From positions 248,001 through 312,000 of the forward strand of contig JACETI010000001.1 of the NCBI GenBank assembly GCA_013911415.1: DNA of 64,000 nucleotides. The letters are read 5' to 3'. The stretch's first letter is position 1, and each line of letters opens with the position of its first letter. Below the pieces are notes generated by a model. It did no database searches. It was not told the DNA's origin and saw only the letters and a program-made list of their open reading frames with translations. Shown here piece by piece: positions 32,897-41,856 of the stretch. The translations under genes and the position numbers were made by a program. This DNA comes from Legionella sp. Its GTDB lineage: Bacteria > Pseudomonadota > Gammaproteobacteria > Legionellales > Legionellaceae.

Positions 32897-34552
32897 GTGA
32901 ATAAAGGATTATTAACGGCAGTTGTGTTACTGGGCGCAATACAAGGAAGCTTGGCTCAAAAAGTCAACACGGTTGAGTCTGGCCTTTCTTTATCGTCCTG
33001 GCAGTTTAAGTTGGGCCCGAGATACTGGGGTGGTAGCGGCAATTATTCTATCAATCTCGCTGATTTTTCTAAGCGCTTAGTCTCGCGGATTCGCTATGAT
33101 GATTTATCGCACAATGCAGCAGAACTATATTGGCGGCTGCAACACCTCAATGGTCTTTATTTAAAAGGCTATTTAGGGGGCGGATCACTGCCAAGGGGGC
33201 GGGTCATAGACGAAGATTTTCCGCCGTTTATCACCGAGTATTCTCAAACCCTTTCCAAACAACGCTATGGTTTTTTTAATTACTTTACTATAGATGTGGG
33301 CTATGATCTGTTGCGCCAGCCTTTTGAAAATTTCAGCCTTTTTCTGGGTTATCATTACTGGCATGAACGCTTCAACGGTTACGGCTGTCAACAACTCTCA
33401 GAAGGACTAAACTGCCCAGTAACTGAACCGCTGGCCGAAAATGGCTTAGATGAAGTTCCTACCTGGCAGGGGCTACGTTTTGGCCTTAATGGAAATAAAA
33501 CGCTTTTTCATACATTTTCTTTAGCTTTTGATGTGGCTTATCTTTATAGTGATCTTAACGCTATCAACTACCATAACGCACGACCAGACATCCGCGGTTA
33601 TGTAGAAACCGGCCAAGGCAATGGCATTCAGTTGGATGTATTACTGCATTGGCCATTAACCCCATCTTTCCATTTAGGCCTTGGCGGTCGCTGGTGGAAA
33701 TTAGTTACCGATGGTTTTGCTCATTTTGAACAAACTACCGCCTCAGCCCAACCTCAGCCTGCAAATATTGCCCATACACGGTACGGCGGGCTCTTAAGTG
33801 CACAATATAAGGTCGATGAAACCTCCTCATCTTTATCAGAGGGTATGATTAGCTCAATCACAGCACATTGGCCAGCCAGTTATATTGGCGTTAATACTGG
33901 TTATGCAACCCATCAAGATGAGATCAGCATTACCCCCACTTCGATTAGTGCCCAACGTTTAACGCAAGACGATGCGTCACCTTTAGGATTCAATACTCAA
34001 GAAGCAGGCTTCCTGGCGGGCGGGCAACTAGGTTACAACTGGTACCTGCCATCGCTGCTGTTAGGAATAGAAGCCGATCTTGATTTTACTCAAATGAGTG
34101 GCACTCAAAGCACGGGTTCTGACATCCTTGGCTTTATTACGATTGTGACTAACGTTGATAAAAAAATTGACTGGCTTTCAACAACTCGTGCGCGCCTTGG
34201 AAGTTTTATAGCTGAAAATACCCTGGCCTACCTAACAGGAGGCGCTGCTTTTGGCAAAACACAGTTTGCTTTTCATCAAAAACAAGTGGATGTTAATTGT
34301 GACGACAGCACCGTCTGTGCTGCAGCTAATCAAGCACGCGTTCAAACGGGATGGACAGCTGGCGCCGGCATTGAATTTTTAATCGCCCAACAATTAACGA
34401 TGAAAACGGAGTATTTGCACGTGGATCTGGGCAGTAGAACCTTAAATGTTTTTGGCAGAAATGGGATCGGCTCGGCAATGAACTACCATGTTCGCGCCAA
34501 TTTTACCAATGATCTGCTCAGAATAGGAATTAATTACCAACTGCCACTTTAA
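32897..34552 (+). CDS. Outer-membrane protein with two beta-barrel modules
   Basis: A 551-residue exported protein: signal peptide of about 20 residues (LLTAVVLLGAIQGSLAQ), then two barrel-like parts. Residues about 30-290 show alternating strands rich in Tyr/Trp (FKLGPRYWGGSGNY, LFLGYHYWHERFNGY, LGGRWWKL). Residues about 325-551 resemble Omp25/Omp31-type OmpA-like barrels: YIGVNTGYATH, FLAGGQLGYNWYLPS, LLGIEADLDFTQMSG, TTRARLGSF, LAYLTGGAAFGKTQF, TGWTAGAGIEFLI and MKTEYLHVDLGS. It ends in NYQLPL. Such 8-strand barrels usually stand alone, so the fusion is unusual. Role unknown: porin, adhesin or structural. Confidence 0.82.
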   Translation: MNKGLLTAVVLLGAIQGSLAQKVNTVESGLSLSSWQFKLGPRYWGGSGNYSINLADFSKRLVSRIRYDDLSHNAAELYWRLQHLNGLYLKGYLGGGSLPRGRVIDEDFPPFITEYSQTLSKQRYGFFNYFTIDVGYDLLRQPFENFSLFLGYHYWHERFNGYGCQQLSEGLNCPVTEPLAENGLDEVPTWQGLRFGLNGNKTLFHTFSLAFDVAYLYSDLNAINYHNARPDIRGYVETGQGNGIQLDVLLHWPLTPSFHLGLGGRWWKLVTDGFAHFEQTTASAQPQPANIAHTRYGGLLSAQYKVDETSSSLSEGMISSITAHWPASYIGVNTGYATHQDEISITPTSISAQRLTQDDASPLGFNTQEAGFLAGGQLGYNWYLPSLLLGIEADLDFTQMSGTQSTGSDILGFITIVTNVDKKIDWLSTTRARLGSFIAENTLAYLTGGAAFGKTQFAFHQKQVDVNCDDSTVCAAANQARVQTGWTAGAGIEFLIAQQLTMKTEYLHVDLGSRTLNVFGRNGIGSAMNYHVRANFTNDLLRIGINYQLPL

Positions 34553-34593
34553 AGCCCTCCCAGGGGGATTAAGGCTAAACGACTGACTCCGTG

Positions 34594-36024
34594 TTATCTA
34601 AAAGAATAATCACTGCCGCTTGGATAATCTTCTAGGGACAAGGATTCATCCCCTGCCGGTAGCGGGTGAAAAAAATGGGGTTTCGGATAAAATATATTTT
34701 GTTTTATCAGTATCGGTTCATGATTCGTTTTTTCTTCTTCCAAAGATTGCGCTTCGTCTGATTCACTCTCCGTTTCCGAAACAGAAATTTGATCTTCCTC
34801 GGATCCTATCAGCGCATTGAATAATTTAGGCAAATCAGGCGAATCCTCCTCATCGATCATCGCAATATATTGGTTGGCCTTATCCTGTTCATCATCGCTC
34901 TCGGCAGCACTGTCAGCATCACTATCGTAGTCGGATAAAATGGTCACATGATCTTTTTGTAAAAATTTACCTAAAGCACGCTCGGCTAAAGAACCATCAA
35001 AGCTATCTTCCTCAATGACTAACACACTGATGGTTGTATCCTTGATAGCTCTCATTAAGGCGACGATATCGGCTGCTTTAAATGACATATCATTAAAAAT
35101 AAGTTTTTTAAGCTGTGTCTTTTGTAAGGGTTCTTTAATCGTTAAGAAGCCGTCGGCCGTCAAACTGTTACCACTTAAATTCAAGGTCGTTAATTCTGTG
35201 TTTGCTAAAGCTTCGATGAGCTTTTTCAACCCCTTATCATTAATTCCACAGTAGCTAAGATCCAGTACCTTCAGTGCCGTCCCTTCTAACGCTTTGTAGA
35301 AAGTGTTTGAAAAATGCCCTTTACCAATTGGATTTTTACTTAAATTAAGTATTTTGGTTTCTGGGTTAAGTTTGCTGATTAAACAGCTTGCGGCTTCCGC
35401 TGTCATGTCATTTTCCGCTAGATTTAATCGCACCAGTGGCACTGCGCCTAGTACATCCATCCATCCCTCATAATCCATAATCCCTAAATAGTTTTTACGC
35501 AAATTGAGGTAGTGCAATCTGGTTAACGGTCGCTCTTTTAAAGGGTTTACAAGCGCCTCGAAAAAATCATCTTCGATACGGTTACAAGACAAATCTAAGG
35601 TCTCAAGGCAATCTTTTCTGAGCAGATTAACAAGATAGGGAGTACCTCTACCCATTGAATTGACAGCCAAGTTAAGATGCTTCAATGACAATTGCGCAAG
35701 TTCCTCACCTAGACTTTTCATCCCTTTATGACGAATATTATTTCTTGAAAGATCAATTGATTCTAAATCGGGCGTTCCTAAGCTATTTACTAAGAAGGCG
35801 GCTTCCTTATCCTTCAAATGGGCGTGTACTATGAGTTCCTTAACAGCTATCTGGTTTTTTTTAACGCTGTTAACGAATGCAACCAATGCTTCCGTCTCTA
35901 GAACAGAAGTAACAAATTTAACGTTACCGTTCTTCCATTGGCGAACATTTTTGCGATAGATGTGTTCAAGATCCGCTATACGTTCTTCGTTGAGCGTTTT
36001 TACGTCCAATGGATCGTTATGCAC
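34594..36024 (-). CDS. Leucine-rich-repeat protein (ribonuclease-inhibitor type), candidate effector
   Basis: A 476-residue protein with at least eight LRR units of about 28 residues. They are visible as LESIDLSRNNI, LKHLNLAVNSM, LETLDLSCNRI, LHYLNLRKNYL, LVRLNLAENDM, TKILNLSKNPI, LKVLDLSYCGI and LTTLNLSGNSL, followed by a weaker LKKLIFNDMSF. The spacing is that of the ribonuclease-inhibitor subclass, common in eukaryotes and in Legionella/Coxiella effectors. The C-terminal 130 residues are very acidic (DSDADSAAESDDEQ, ESESDEAQSLEEE). No signal peptide is seen. A strong Shine-Dalgarno sequence (AAGGAG) precedes the ATG. Secretion is inference; the partner is unknown. Confidence 0.85.
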   Translation of the reverse strand: MHNDPLDVKTLNEERIADLEHIYRKNVRQWKNGNVKFVTSVLETEALVAFVNSVKKNQIAVKELIVHAHLKDKEAAFLVNSLGTPDLESIDLSRNNIRHKGMKSLGEELAQLSLKHLNLAVNSMGRGTPYLVNLLRKDCLETLDLSCNRIEDDFFEALVNPLKERPLTRLHYLNLRKNYLGIMDYEGWMDVLGAVPLVRLNLAENDMTAEAASCLISKLNPETKILNLSKNPIGKGHFSNTFYKALEGTALKVLDLSYCGINDKGLKKLIEALANTELTTLNLSGNSLTADGFLTIKEPLQKTQLKKLIFNDMSFKAADIVALMRAIKDTTISVLVIEEDSFDGSLAERALGKFLQKDHVTILSDYDSDADSAAESDDEQDKANQYIAMIDEEDSPDLPKLFNALIGSEEDQISVSETESESDEAQSLEEEKTNHEPILIKQNIFYPKPHFFHPLPAGDESLSLEDYPSGSDYSFR

Positions 36025-36383
36025 GGAAATCTCCTTATCTTAATATGCTAATATGACGTTGTGTCAAATTGGGATAACAATTGAAGCCAGCTTTATCCAA
36101 AAAATCCTTTTCTGTGAAAAAACGTCAGTTTCTTCTTAAAACGTCTGAAGTTTAAACGCAGTTCATCCTAAATCGCTAAGAAAAAGGTGTCAAGGAAAGT
36201 TCCATAAATGTCTTGGGTGACAATTGACAATATGGCTGTGGTTGTTACTACAGGGAATTGCCTTCATCAAGGCTAGCAACCCTTTCTTCATCAAAACGTT
36301 TTGAGGCTGCCCCTTCTTGGGATGGCTCATTATCAAAGAGCTTTATATAATAAAACTATCCAGTATTGACCTTGTCTTTTTTT
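36025..36383. other. Intergenic stretch between divergent genes
   Basis: 359 bp separating the LRR gene (minus) from the hydrolase gene (plus). On the minus strand TTGACA (plus-strand 36062-36067) and TATTAA (36040-36045) are 16 bp apart, but they would start transcription inside the LRR ribosome-binding site, so they are doubtful. No repeat, RNA gene or coding frame stood out in the rest. Confidence 0.5.
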
Positions 36384-37055
36384 ATGAAAATACTTTTCGA
36401 AAAACTTTCTACCCCCGGGGAACATACACTGACACTTCAAGGATTAGTAGGAACCATAGAGGCGATTCTTACTGTCCCTGAGAAAGCAAGTACGTTCAAG
36501 AACTTTCATCTTGCTATTATTGGACATCCTCATTCCCTCCAAGGTGGCACCATGCACAACAAAGTTGTCACTACAACGGCAAGGGCATTTAAAGATTTGG
36601 CCATGCCCAGCCTACGTTTTAATTTTAGAGGTGTAGGAAAAACCGAAGGAACTTATGATGACGGGGTGGGTGAGAGCGAAGATATGTGTCATCTTATGCG
36701 TCTTTGTCAAAAAGAAAAACCGGATATTCATTTTTTACTCGCTGGCTTCTCCTTCGGTTCTTATGTCGCTTATCGTTCAGCTGCACAAATACCTTCTGAT
36801 TTACTAATAACGATAGCTCCCCCTGTCCACCATTTTGATTACGAAGCATTTCCAGAACCCCCCAAACCTTGGGTAATTTTTCAAGGTGATGAAGATGAGA
36901 TTGTACCTTTAACAACGGTACTGGATTTTTCGACACACTTTACCCCACCCCTACCCGTAGTACAGTTTGCTAAGACCAGCCACTTTTTTCATGGTAAATT
37001 GCTTGAATTGAGAACTCAGCTGACAGCAATTGTGTCAGAACAACTGTCATGCTAA
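36384..37055 (+). CDS. Alpha/beta-hydrolase (COG2945-like)
   Basis: A serine-hydrolase-fold protein of 223 residues from the ATG at 36384; the longer frame starts with a TTG. Seen are IIGHPHSLQGGTMHNKVV (oxyanion region of this family), LRFNFRGVGKTEG, the nucleophile elbow LLAGFSFGSYVA (Ser in GFSFG), IFQGDEDEIVP (acid) and SHFFHGKL (His). This family is common in gammaproteobacteria and its substrate is unknown. It overlaps the zapE start by 7 nt, so the two are cotranscribed, but no functional link is established. Confidence 0.88.
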   Translation: MKILFEKLSTPGEHTLTLQGLVGTIEAILTVPEKASTFKNFHLAIIGHPHSLQGGTMHNKVVTTTARAFKDLAMPSLRFNFRGVGKTEGTYDDGVGESEDMCHLMRLCQKEKPDIHFLLAGFSFGSYVAYRSAAQIPSDLLITIAPPVHHFDYEAFPEPPKPWVIFQGDEDEIVPLTTVLDFSTHFTPPLPVVQFAKTSHFFHGKLLELRTQLTAIVSEQLSC

Positions 37056-38113
37056 TTGATCAGTATCATGCTGACGTTGACGCTAATATCATTCAATATG
37101 ATGTGCAACAAGTAGACATTCTTCGCACATTGCAATCGTTAGCCGATGCTTTCACTCCTGTTGCCACACCTAAACTCAACATATGGCAACGTTGGTTCGG
37201 CTTAAAACCTCGGTTAAAGGGTGTCTATCTATATGGGCCTGTAGGACGGGGAAAAACTTACCTGATGGATTTATTCTATCGAGAGGTAGGCACCCCGCAT
37301 AAACAGCGTCTTCATTTCCACACATTTATAAAAAGTGTGGATGAGCAACTACGAAAAAAACAAGGTCAGAAAGACCCCTTAAAAATCATTGCTAAAGAAT
37401 GGGCAGCAACAACACGACTTCTGTGTCTCGATGAATTTCTTGTGCAGGACGTTGCACAAGCGATGATACTTGCCGAATTGGTACCCGCACTCTTTGAGGA
37501 AGGAGTAACACTTGTTACTACCTCAAATACAATGCCCGATAACCTTTACGAAAACGGGATGCAACGCGCACGTTTTCTCCCCGTTATTACCCTACTTAAA
37601 CAACATTGTCATGTGCTTTCGTTAGTCGGCAAAAAAGATTATCGCTGTGAAAAAATTACCGCAGGAAAAACGTATTGGCACCCTTTAAATGCTCTTAATG
37701 CCCAAGCGTTTGAAGAGCAGTTTATTACCCTTGCAACACAACAAGGGTTAATGCAAAATCAGGGAACTATCCTGATACAAAATCGTTTGATTCCTTTTAT
37801 CCAACGTGGAGAACGCTGCATTTGGTTTGAATTTGAGGTACTTTGCGGCATTCCGCGAAACACCTTAGATTATCTCGACATTACGGAACAATTTGATTAC
37901 ATCTTTCTAAGCAATTTACCGCAACTAAACCCAGACAATATTGTCCCAGCTTTATTACTTAGCCAATTAATAGATGTCATCTATGAACGACGCGTTCACT
38001 TAGTTCTTTTAGCCGCTGTACCGTTGGAAAATTTATACCCAAAGGGTAAGTTACTCTCTATGTTTGAACGAACTCACAGTCGTTTGCAAGAAATGCAATC
38101 TATCAATTACTGA
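37049..38113 (+). CDS. zapE: Cell division ATPase ZapE (AFG1-like)
   Basis: A 354-residue AAA-type ATPase of the AFG1/ZapE family. ZapE binds FtsZ and destabilises Z-ring filaments late in division. Walker A (GVYLYGPVGRGKTYLMDLFY) and Walker B (LLCLDEFLVQDVAQAMIL) are intact, as are the sensor-1-like TTSNTMPDNLYENGMQRARF and the later DYRCEK motif. Length is usual. The start overlaps the end of the hydrolase gene. A promoter of its own was not found. Confidence 0.95.
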   Translation: MLIDQYHADVDANIIQYDVQQVDILRTLQSLADAFTPVATPKLNIWQRWFGLKPRLKGVYLYGPVGRGKTYLMDLFYREVGTPHKQRLHFHTFIKSVDEQLRKKQGQKDPLKIIAKEWAATTRLLCLDEFLVQDVAQAMILAELVPALFEEGVTLVTTSNTMPDNLYENGMQRARFLPVITLLKQHCHVLSLVGKKDYRCEKITAGKTYWHPLNALNAQAFEEQFITLATQQGLMQNQGTILIQNRLIPFIQRGERCIWFEFEVLCGIPRNTLDYLDITEQFDYIFLSNLPQLNPDNIVPALLLSQLIDVIYERRVHLVLLAAVPLENLYPKGKLLSMFERTHSRLQEMQSINY

Positions 38114-38332
38114 GAGCTTAAAGAGAAAATTATATAGAAATTTCATAGACATAAGCTTGACAAGCAGCTATTGTCCATTAAAATAGCCAGCGTATCTACA
38201 TGGTTTGCTCCGAGTATAAGACGATAGCTAACACATGATAGCTCGCCCTTCTATTCAGAACCGATAGTCTAAAAATACGTCAATAACGGTACATATTTAA
38301 GTTGATAATAAAGCTTTTGATAAAGGATTGAG

Positions 38333-38914
38333 ATGAAATTATACAAGGGCCTAGCATTTTTTGGCGTTGCCACGCTGACAGTTAAGGGGCTGCTCCCTTT
38401 TGCTAAAAAAAACGATCTGATGTTAAATACAGCAGGACCCTACTCAGAAGATCCACCGACTTTTTTAGAAAAGGTCAATCGTCATAAAGTAACCCCTGAT
38501 AGTATCATGGATGAATTAGAAGCTATTTCAAATAGTACGACGCTTCCCAGCTTAGCAGAAACGATCGAACATGCTAAGCGATTAAGTCAAGATGACTTAG
38601 ATGATTTTTTAGAAATGTTAACCCCTCCGCTTGAGCAATACCTTGATGGAAGAGGCTTTGACCTCAATAATGCACTCGATGAAGCATATATCTATCTAAA
38701 ATCGAGCAACTTGACGACTTTTCGAGAACTCTTACAAACCGTCGATCGAGATACCCGATTAATGTTAATCCTCGTACTTGATGAAGTCGCTGCTATTGAG
38801 CGAGACAGATCTTCTCCATCACCTCTGTTTTTTTTGATGGCTATAATAGTACTAGCATGCGCGGCAGCGGCATTTTGTGAGGGCGACTCCAGCCGTAGGC
38901 ACCGTACACCCTAA
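38333..38914 (+). CDS. Unknown membrane-anchored protein
   Basis: I do not recognise this 193-residue protein. A short hydrophobic N-terminus (YKGLAFFGVATLTVKGLLPFA) may be a signal or anchor. The middle is acidic and helical with several leucine-rich helices (SLAETIEHAKRLSQDDLDDFLEML, about 75-100). A C-terminal transmembrane helix (PLFFLMAIIVLACAAAAFC, about 166-184) is followed by a short basic tail (SSRRHRTP). Codon use fits its neighbours. It stands alone between zapE and yqjG. GGATTGAG precedes the ATG as a possible ribosome-binding site. Function unknown. Confidence 0.6.
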   Translation: MKLYKGLAFFGVATLTVKGLLPFAKKNDLMLNTAGPYSEDPPTFLEKVNRHKVTPDSIMDELEAISNSTTLPSLAETIEHAKRLSQDDLDDFLEMLTPPLEQYLDGRGFDLNNALDEAYIYLKSSNLTTFRELLQTVDRDTRLMLILVLDEVAAIERDRSSPSPLFFLMAIIVLACAAAAFCEGDSSRRHRTP

Positions 38915-38968
38915 GCACCTAACTTGGAGTATCTTTGTCTAAGTTCCTGATTGAACAAAGATCTCATC

Positions 38969-39005
38969 GCGGAGGAAGCTGCACCCAATAGACTATACTT
39001 CCTCC
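38969..39005. repeat. 9-bp perfect inverted repeat with 19-nt loop
   Basis: CGGAGGAAG (38969-38977) pairs with CTTCCTCCG (38997-39005). It is 54 nt after the stop of the unknown membrane protein. No T-run follows, so it is not a clear intrinsic terminator. Confidence 0.45.
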
Positions 39006-39122
39006 GGGGTAGCTTTCATCGCTGCTTCATAGTATCGTCTAAAATTATTGTTCAGGCACCTTGAACTTACTGTAAACTGAGATAATGACCTACAACATTT
39101 TACCCGGGACGGAGCCTACACG

Positions 39123-40082
39123 ATGGGAGAGCTTATCGATGGTCAATGGTGCCGCACACCTTTTCAAGCCACGGTAGATGGTGGAGCGTTTAAACGAAAG
39201 CCTTCGCTTTTTCGCCATTGGATAACAAGCGATACTCCCATTGGAGATAAGCCCCATTTCCCTGCAGAAGCGGGCCGGTATCATCTTTATGTTTCGTTGG
39301 CTTGTCCCTGGGCCCATCGTACCATCATCATGAGAAGCCTTAAGGGCCTTGAATCTTATGTTGGCCTTTCTATCACCCATTGGTTAATGGAGGACGAAGG
39401 ATGGACTTTTACCCCAGGTCCTGATGTCATACCCGATGGTGTTAACGGTGCAACTAACCTGCATGAAATCTATACTCTCGCTGACCCGCATTGCACCTCT
39501 AAAGTAACAGTGCCAGTACTATGGGACACGGTAGAGCGTACCATCGTATCGAACGAATCCTCCGAGATTATTCGCATGTTTAATTCGGCCTTCGACCACC
39601 TAGGGGCGCTGCCAGGTGATTATTTCCCGACTGCACTTCAAGAAGAAATAGAAAAGATTAATGAGCGTATTTATACCAATGTAAATAATGGCGTTTACCG
39701 CGCAGGATTCGCCACAAAAGCGGCTGCCTACGAATCAGCTGCTTATGACGTTTTTGAGACATTGGACTGGTTAGAGTCACACTTAAAGGATAGGAGCTAT
39801 TTAGTCGGCAATCGGCTAACGGAAGCCGATATCCGTCTTTTCACCACGCTCATTCGCTTTGATGCAGTTTATTACAGTCATTTTAAATGCAATCTGCGTC
39901 GGATCATCGATTATCCGAACCTATGGGCTTATACGCGACGATTATTTCAACATCCTAAAATTCGGCCTACTGTAAACATGGCACATATTAAAGGGCACTA
40001 TTTCGGCAGCCATCCTCATTTAAATCCTACAGGGATTGTACCGATTGGTCCGATCCTCGAGCTCGATGCTCCTATCATTTAA
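39123..40082 (+). CDS. yqjG: Glutathionyl-hydroquinone reductase, YqjG/ECM4 family
   Basis: A Xi-class glutathione-transferase-fold enzyme of 319 residues that reduces glutathionyl-hydroquinones. The catalytic CPWAH is present (ACPWAHRTIIMR, about 59-70). WTFTPGPDVIPDGVNG, the Val-Pro of TVPVLWD, and the glutathione-binding SNESSEIIRMFN are seen. The C-terminal domain shows NGVYRAGFA, LVGNRLTEADIRLF, and YYSHFKCNLRRI with FQHPKIRPTVNM. Length is normal. It is a single gene with a short leader. The inference of substrate is at family level. Confidence 0.95.
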   Translation: MGELIDGQWCRTPFQATVDGGAFKRKPSLFRHWITSDTPIGDKPHFPAEAGRYHLYVSLACPWAHRTIIMRSLKGLESYVGLSITHWLMEDEGWTFTPGPDVIPDGVNGATNLHEIYTLADPHCTSKVTVPVLWDTVERTIVSNESSEIIRMFNSAFDHLGALPGDYFPTALQEEIEKINERIYTNVNNGVYRAGFATKAAAYESAAYDVFETLDWLESHLKDRSYLVGNRLTEADIRLFTTLIRFDAVYYSHFKCNLRRIIDYPNLWAYTRRLFQHPKIRPTVNMAHIKGHYFGSHPHLNPTGIVPIGPILELDAPII

Positions 40083-40103
40083 AAAGATGCACAGATGCAT
40101 CCA

Positions 40104-40892
40104 TTAGTCATAGGAATAAGTTTCACTTGGATAAAGCGTGTCTCTCACTTCGTGAGCATAAGCATTTAGTGCCTTTAAAAAGTCCGCTTTGCCTTGTGCA
40201 TACTGTTTAACAAATTTCGGTTTGAAAGCGGTTTGAAGCGCTAGCAAATCGTGCCAAACTAACACTTGACCATCGGTACAATGCCCCGCTCCAATGCCAA
40301 TCGTTGGAATACTCAAGATTTCTGTGATTTCTTTTGCGAGCGCAGAGGGTACACATTCAATGACTAGGGCGGTGCAACCGGCTGTTTCTAAACGTCCGGC
40401 CTCTTCTTTTAAACGCAGCGCATGATGACTCTCTTTGCCTTGAACTTTATAACCTAACTGATGAATGGACTGAGGTGTGAGACCAATATGACCAATGACG
40501 GGTACGCCACTTTTTACTAAATAAGCAATGCTCTCGCAGGTATCTAGATCGCCGCCTTCAATTTTTACCGCATGTGCACCCGCTTGCATTAAACGATGCA
40601 CATTGCGAACCGTTTGCGCGCGCGACGTCCGGTGCGCTAGAAACGGAAGATCAGCAATTAAAAATTGGCGTCCTATGCCGCGCGCAACCGCACGGGTATG
40701 CAACACCATCATATCCATGGTCGCCATTACTGTCGAATCATAGCCGTGGACAACCATTGCCACCGAATCACCGACTAAGGCGCAATCGATATCACTTTCA
40801 GCAACCATGGAAGCCGATGGATAATCATAGCAAGTTACCATGCTAATTTTTTTATGGGCTTCTTTTCGTTTTTTAAAGTCATGAATTTTCAT
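40104..40892 (-). CDS. panB: 3-Methyl-2-oxobutanoate hydroxymethyltransferase
   Basis: First committed step of pantothenate (vitamin B5) synthesis: adds a hydroxymethyl group from methylenetetrahydrofolate to ketoisovalerate. At 262 residues it is usual in length. MVTCYDYPSASMV, the metal and substrate site LVGDSVAMVVHGYDSTV, LMQAGAHAVKIEGG, GHIGLTPQSIHQLG and ALVIECVPSALAKEI are intact. It lies 9 bp downstream of panC on the same strand, an operon. No panD was seen in the window. Confidence 0.97.
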   Translation of the reverse strand: MKIHDFKKRKEAHKKISMVTCYDYPSASMVAESDIDCALVGDSVAMVVHGYDSTVMATMDMMVLHTRAVARGIGRQFLIADLPFLAHRTSRAQTVRNVHRLMQAGAHAVKIEGGDLDTCESIAYLVKSGVPVIGHIGLTPQSIHQLGYKVQGKESHHALRLKEEAGRLETAGCTALVIECVPSALAKEITEILSIPTIGIGAGHCTDGQVLVWHDLLALQTAFKPKFVKQYAQGKADFLKALNAYAHEVRDTLYPSETYSYD

Positions 40893-40901
40893 ACAAGCTC
40901 A

Positions 40902-41663
40902 TTACAAAGGGTAATTGTCAATCAAACGAATATCATCAACGTTAATCGCAATAAAGCGTCTTGATTGGTATTCTTCCAAATATTCAACAACGATTTGATG
41001 CGCATCTAGCTCTTCTAATAATTCCGCCTTCGATTTATTTTTCTGATGAAAAATGCGTGCAAAGGTTTCAGCTTTCAATCGTTGCTCGGCGTTCAAACGA
41101 TTGTTACGAGAACTGCACGCCAAGCCGCTTTGCTCACGGACAACAGGAAATGGCACCACTTCCATATCTAAAAAGAATGCTTTGACCATATCACGCACTA
41201 AACAATATTGCTGATAATCTTTCTCACCGAAATAAACACGATGTGGCTTTACTAAGTTGAATAACTTAATAAGCACTGTTAAAACGCCGGTGAAGTGCCC
41301 CGGTCGATGTTTCGCTTCCATTTCTTGGCTCAATGCCATTTCATGAACCTGATAGCGATAATCATCTGCATAGATCACTTCAATACTGGGTATGAGGCAA
41401 TAATCAATTTTTTGTTGTTTTAATACGATTAAATCCGCTTCAATAGTACGAGGATAGTTAACAAAGTCTTCTTGACGATCAAACTGGGTAGGGTTAACAA
41501 AAAGACTAACCACTGTATAGTCATTTTCACGTTGACTGCGTTCTATTAATTGACAATGACCTTCGTGTAAGTTACCCATTGTTGGCACAAAGCCCAAGGT
41601 TTTATTGAGAGGTAATTGCTGTCTTTCCTTGCGCCAAGTTTCCAGTATTTCAAAAAGCTGCAT
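40902..41663 (-). CDS. panC: Pantothenate synthetase
   Basis: Joins pantoate and beta-alanine using ATP. The nucleotidyl-transferase motif PTMGNLHEGHCQLIERS (HxGH) and the later FGEKDYQQYCLV are present, with SSRNNRLN near the C-terminus. At 253 residues it is about 25 shorter than typical PanC; the C-terminal domain is reduced and ends soon after INVDDIRLIDN. The start has GAGGATAT just upstream. The panC-panB order and 9-bp spacing indicate one transcript. Confidence 0.95.
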   Translation of the reverse strand: MQLFEILETWRKERQQLPLNKTLGFVPTMGNLHEGHCQLIERSQRENDYTVVSLFVNPTQFDRQEDFVNYPRTIEADLIVLKQQKIDYCLIPSIEVIYADDYRYQVHEMALSQEMEAKHRPGHFTGVLTVLIKLFNLVKPHRVYFGEKDYQQYCLVRDMVKAFFLDMEVVPFPVVREQSGLACSSRNNRLNAEQRLKAETFARIFHQKNKSKAELLEELDAHQIVVEYLEEYQSRRFIAINVDDIRLIDNYPL

Positions 41664-41811
41664 AATATATCCTCAGACTAACAGCAGAAGCGTCATTCTC
41701 GCCTAACTGATAGAGTAAAGGCAATCGACTTTGATAAAGATCTACGCAAGCTTTCTTTGTTGTCTAAAAGAAAATCAGTGATTTTGATGCCTCTTTTTCT
41801 ACAAATGCGAC

Positions 41812-41817
41812 TATAAT
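41812..41817 (+). promoter_or_regulatory. Candidate -10 box of tsaD
   Basis: A perfect TATAAT lies 39 nt before the tsaD start. The sequence 17 bp upstream (GCCTCT) is not a recognisable -35, so this is a weak assignment. Confidence 0.35.
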
Positions 41818-41856
41818 GGGCAATATTATATTGAGTTTACAGCGCATGGTTTACGC

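Noticed and set aside
36062-36067. TTGACA with TATTAA 16 bp away as promoter of the LRR gene
   Set aside because: The predicted start of transcription would fall inside the Shine-Dalgarno sequence, leaving too short a leader.
36062-36090. GATAACAATT resembling half of the lac operator upstream of the LRR gene
   Set aside because: Only a 10-base match without the symmetric second half; chance occurrence in AT-rich DNA is likely.
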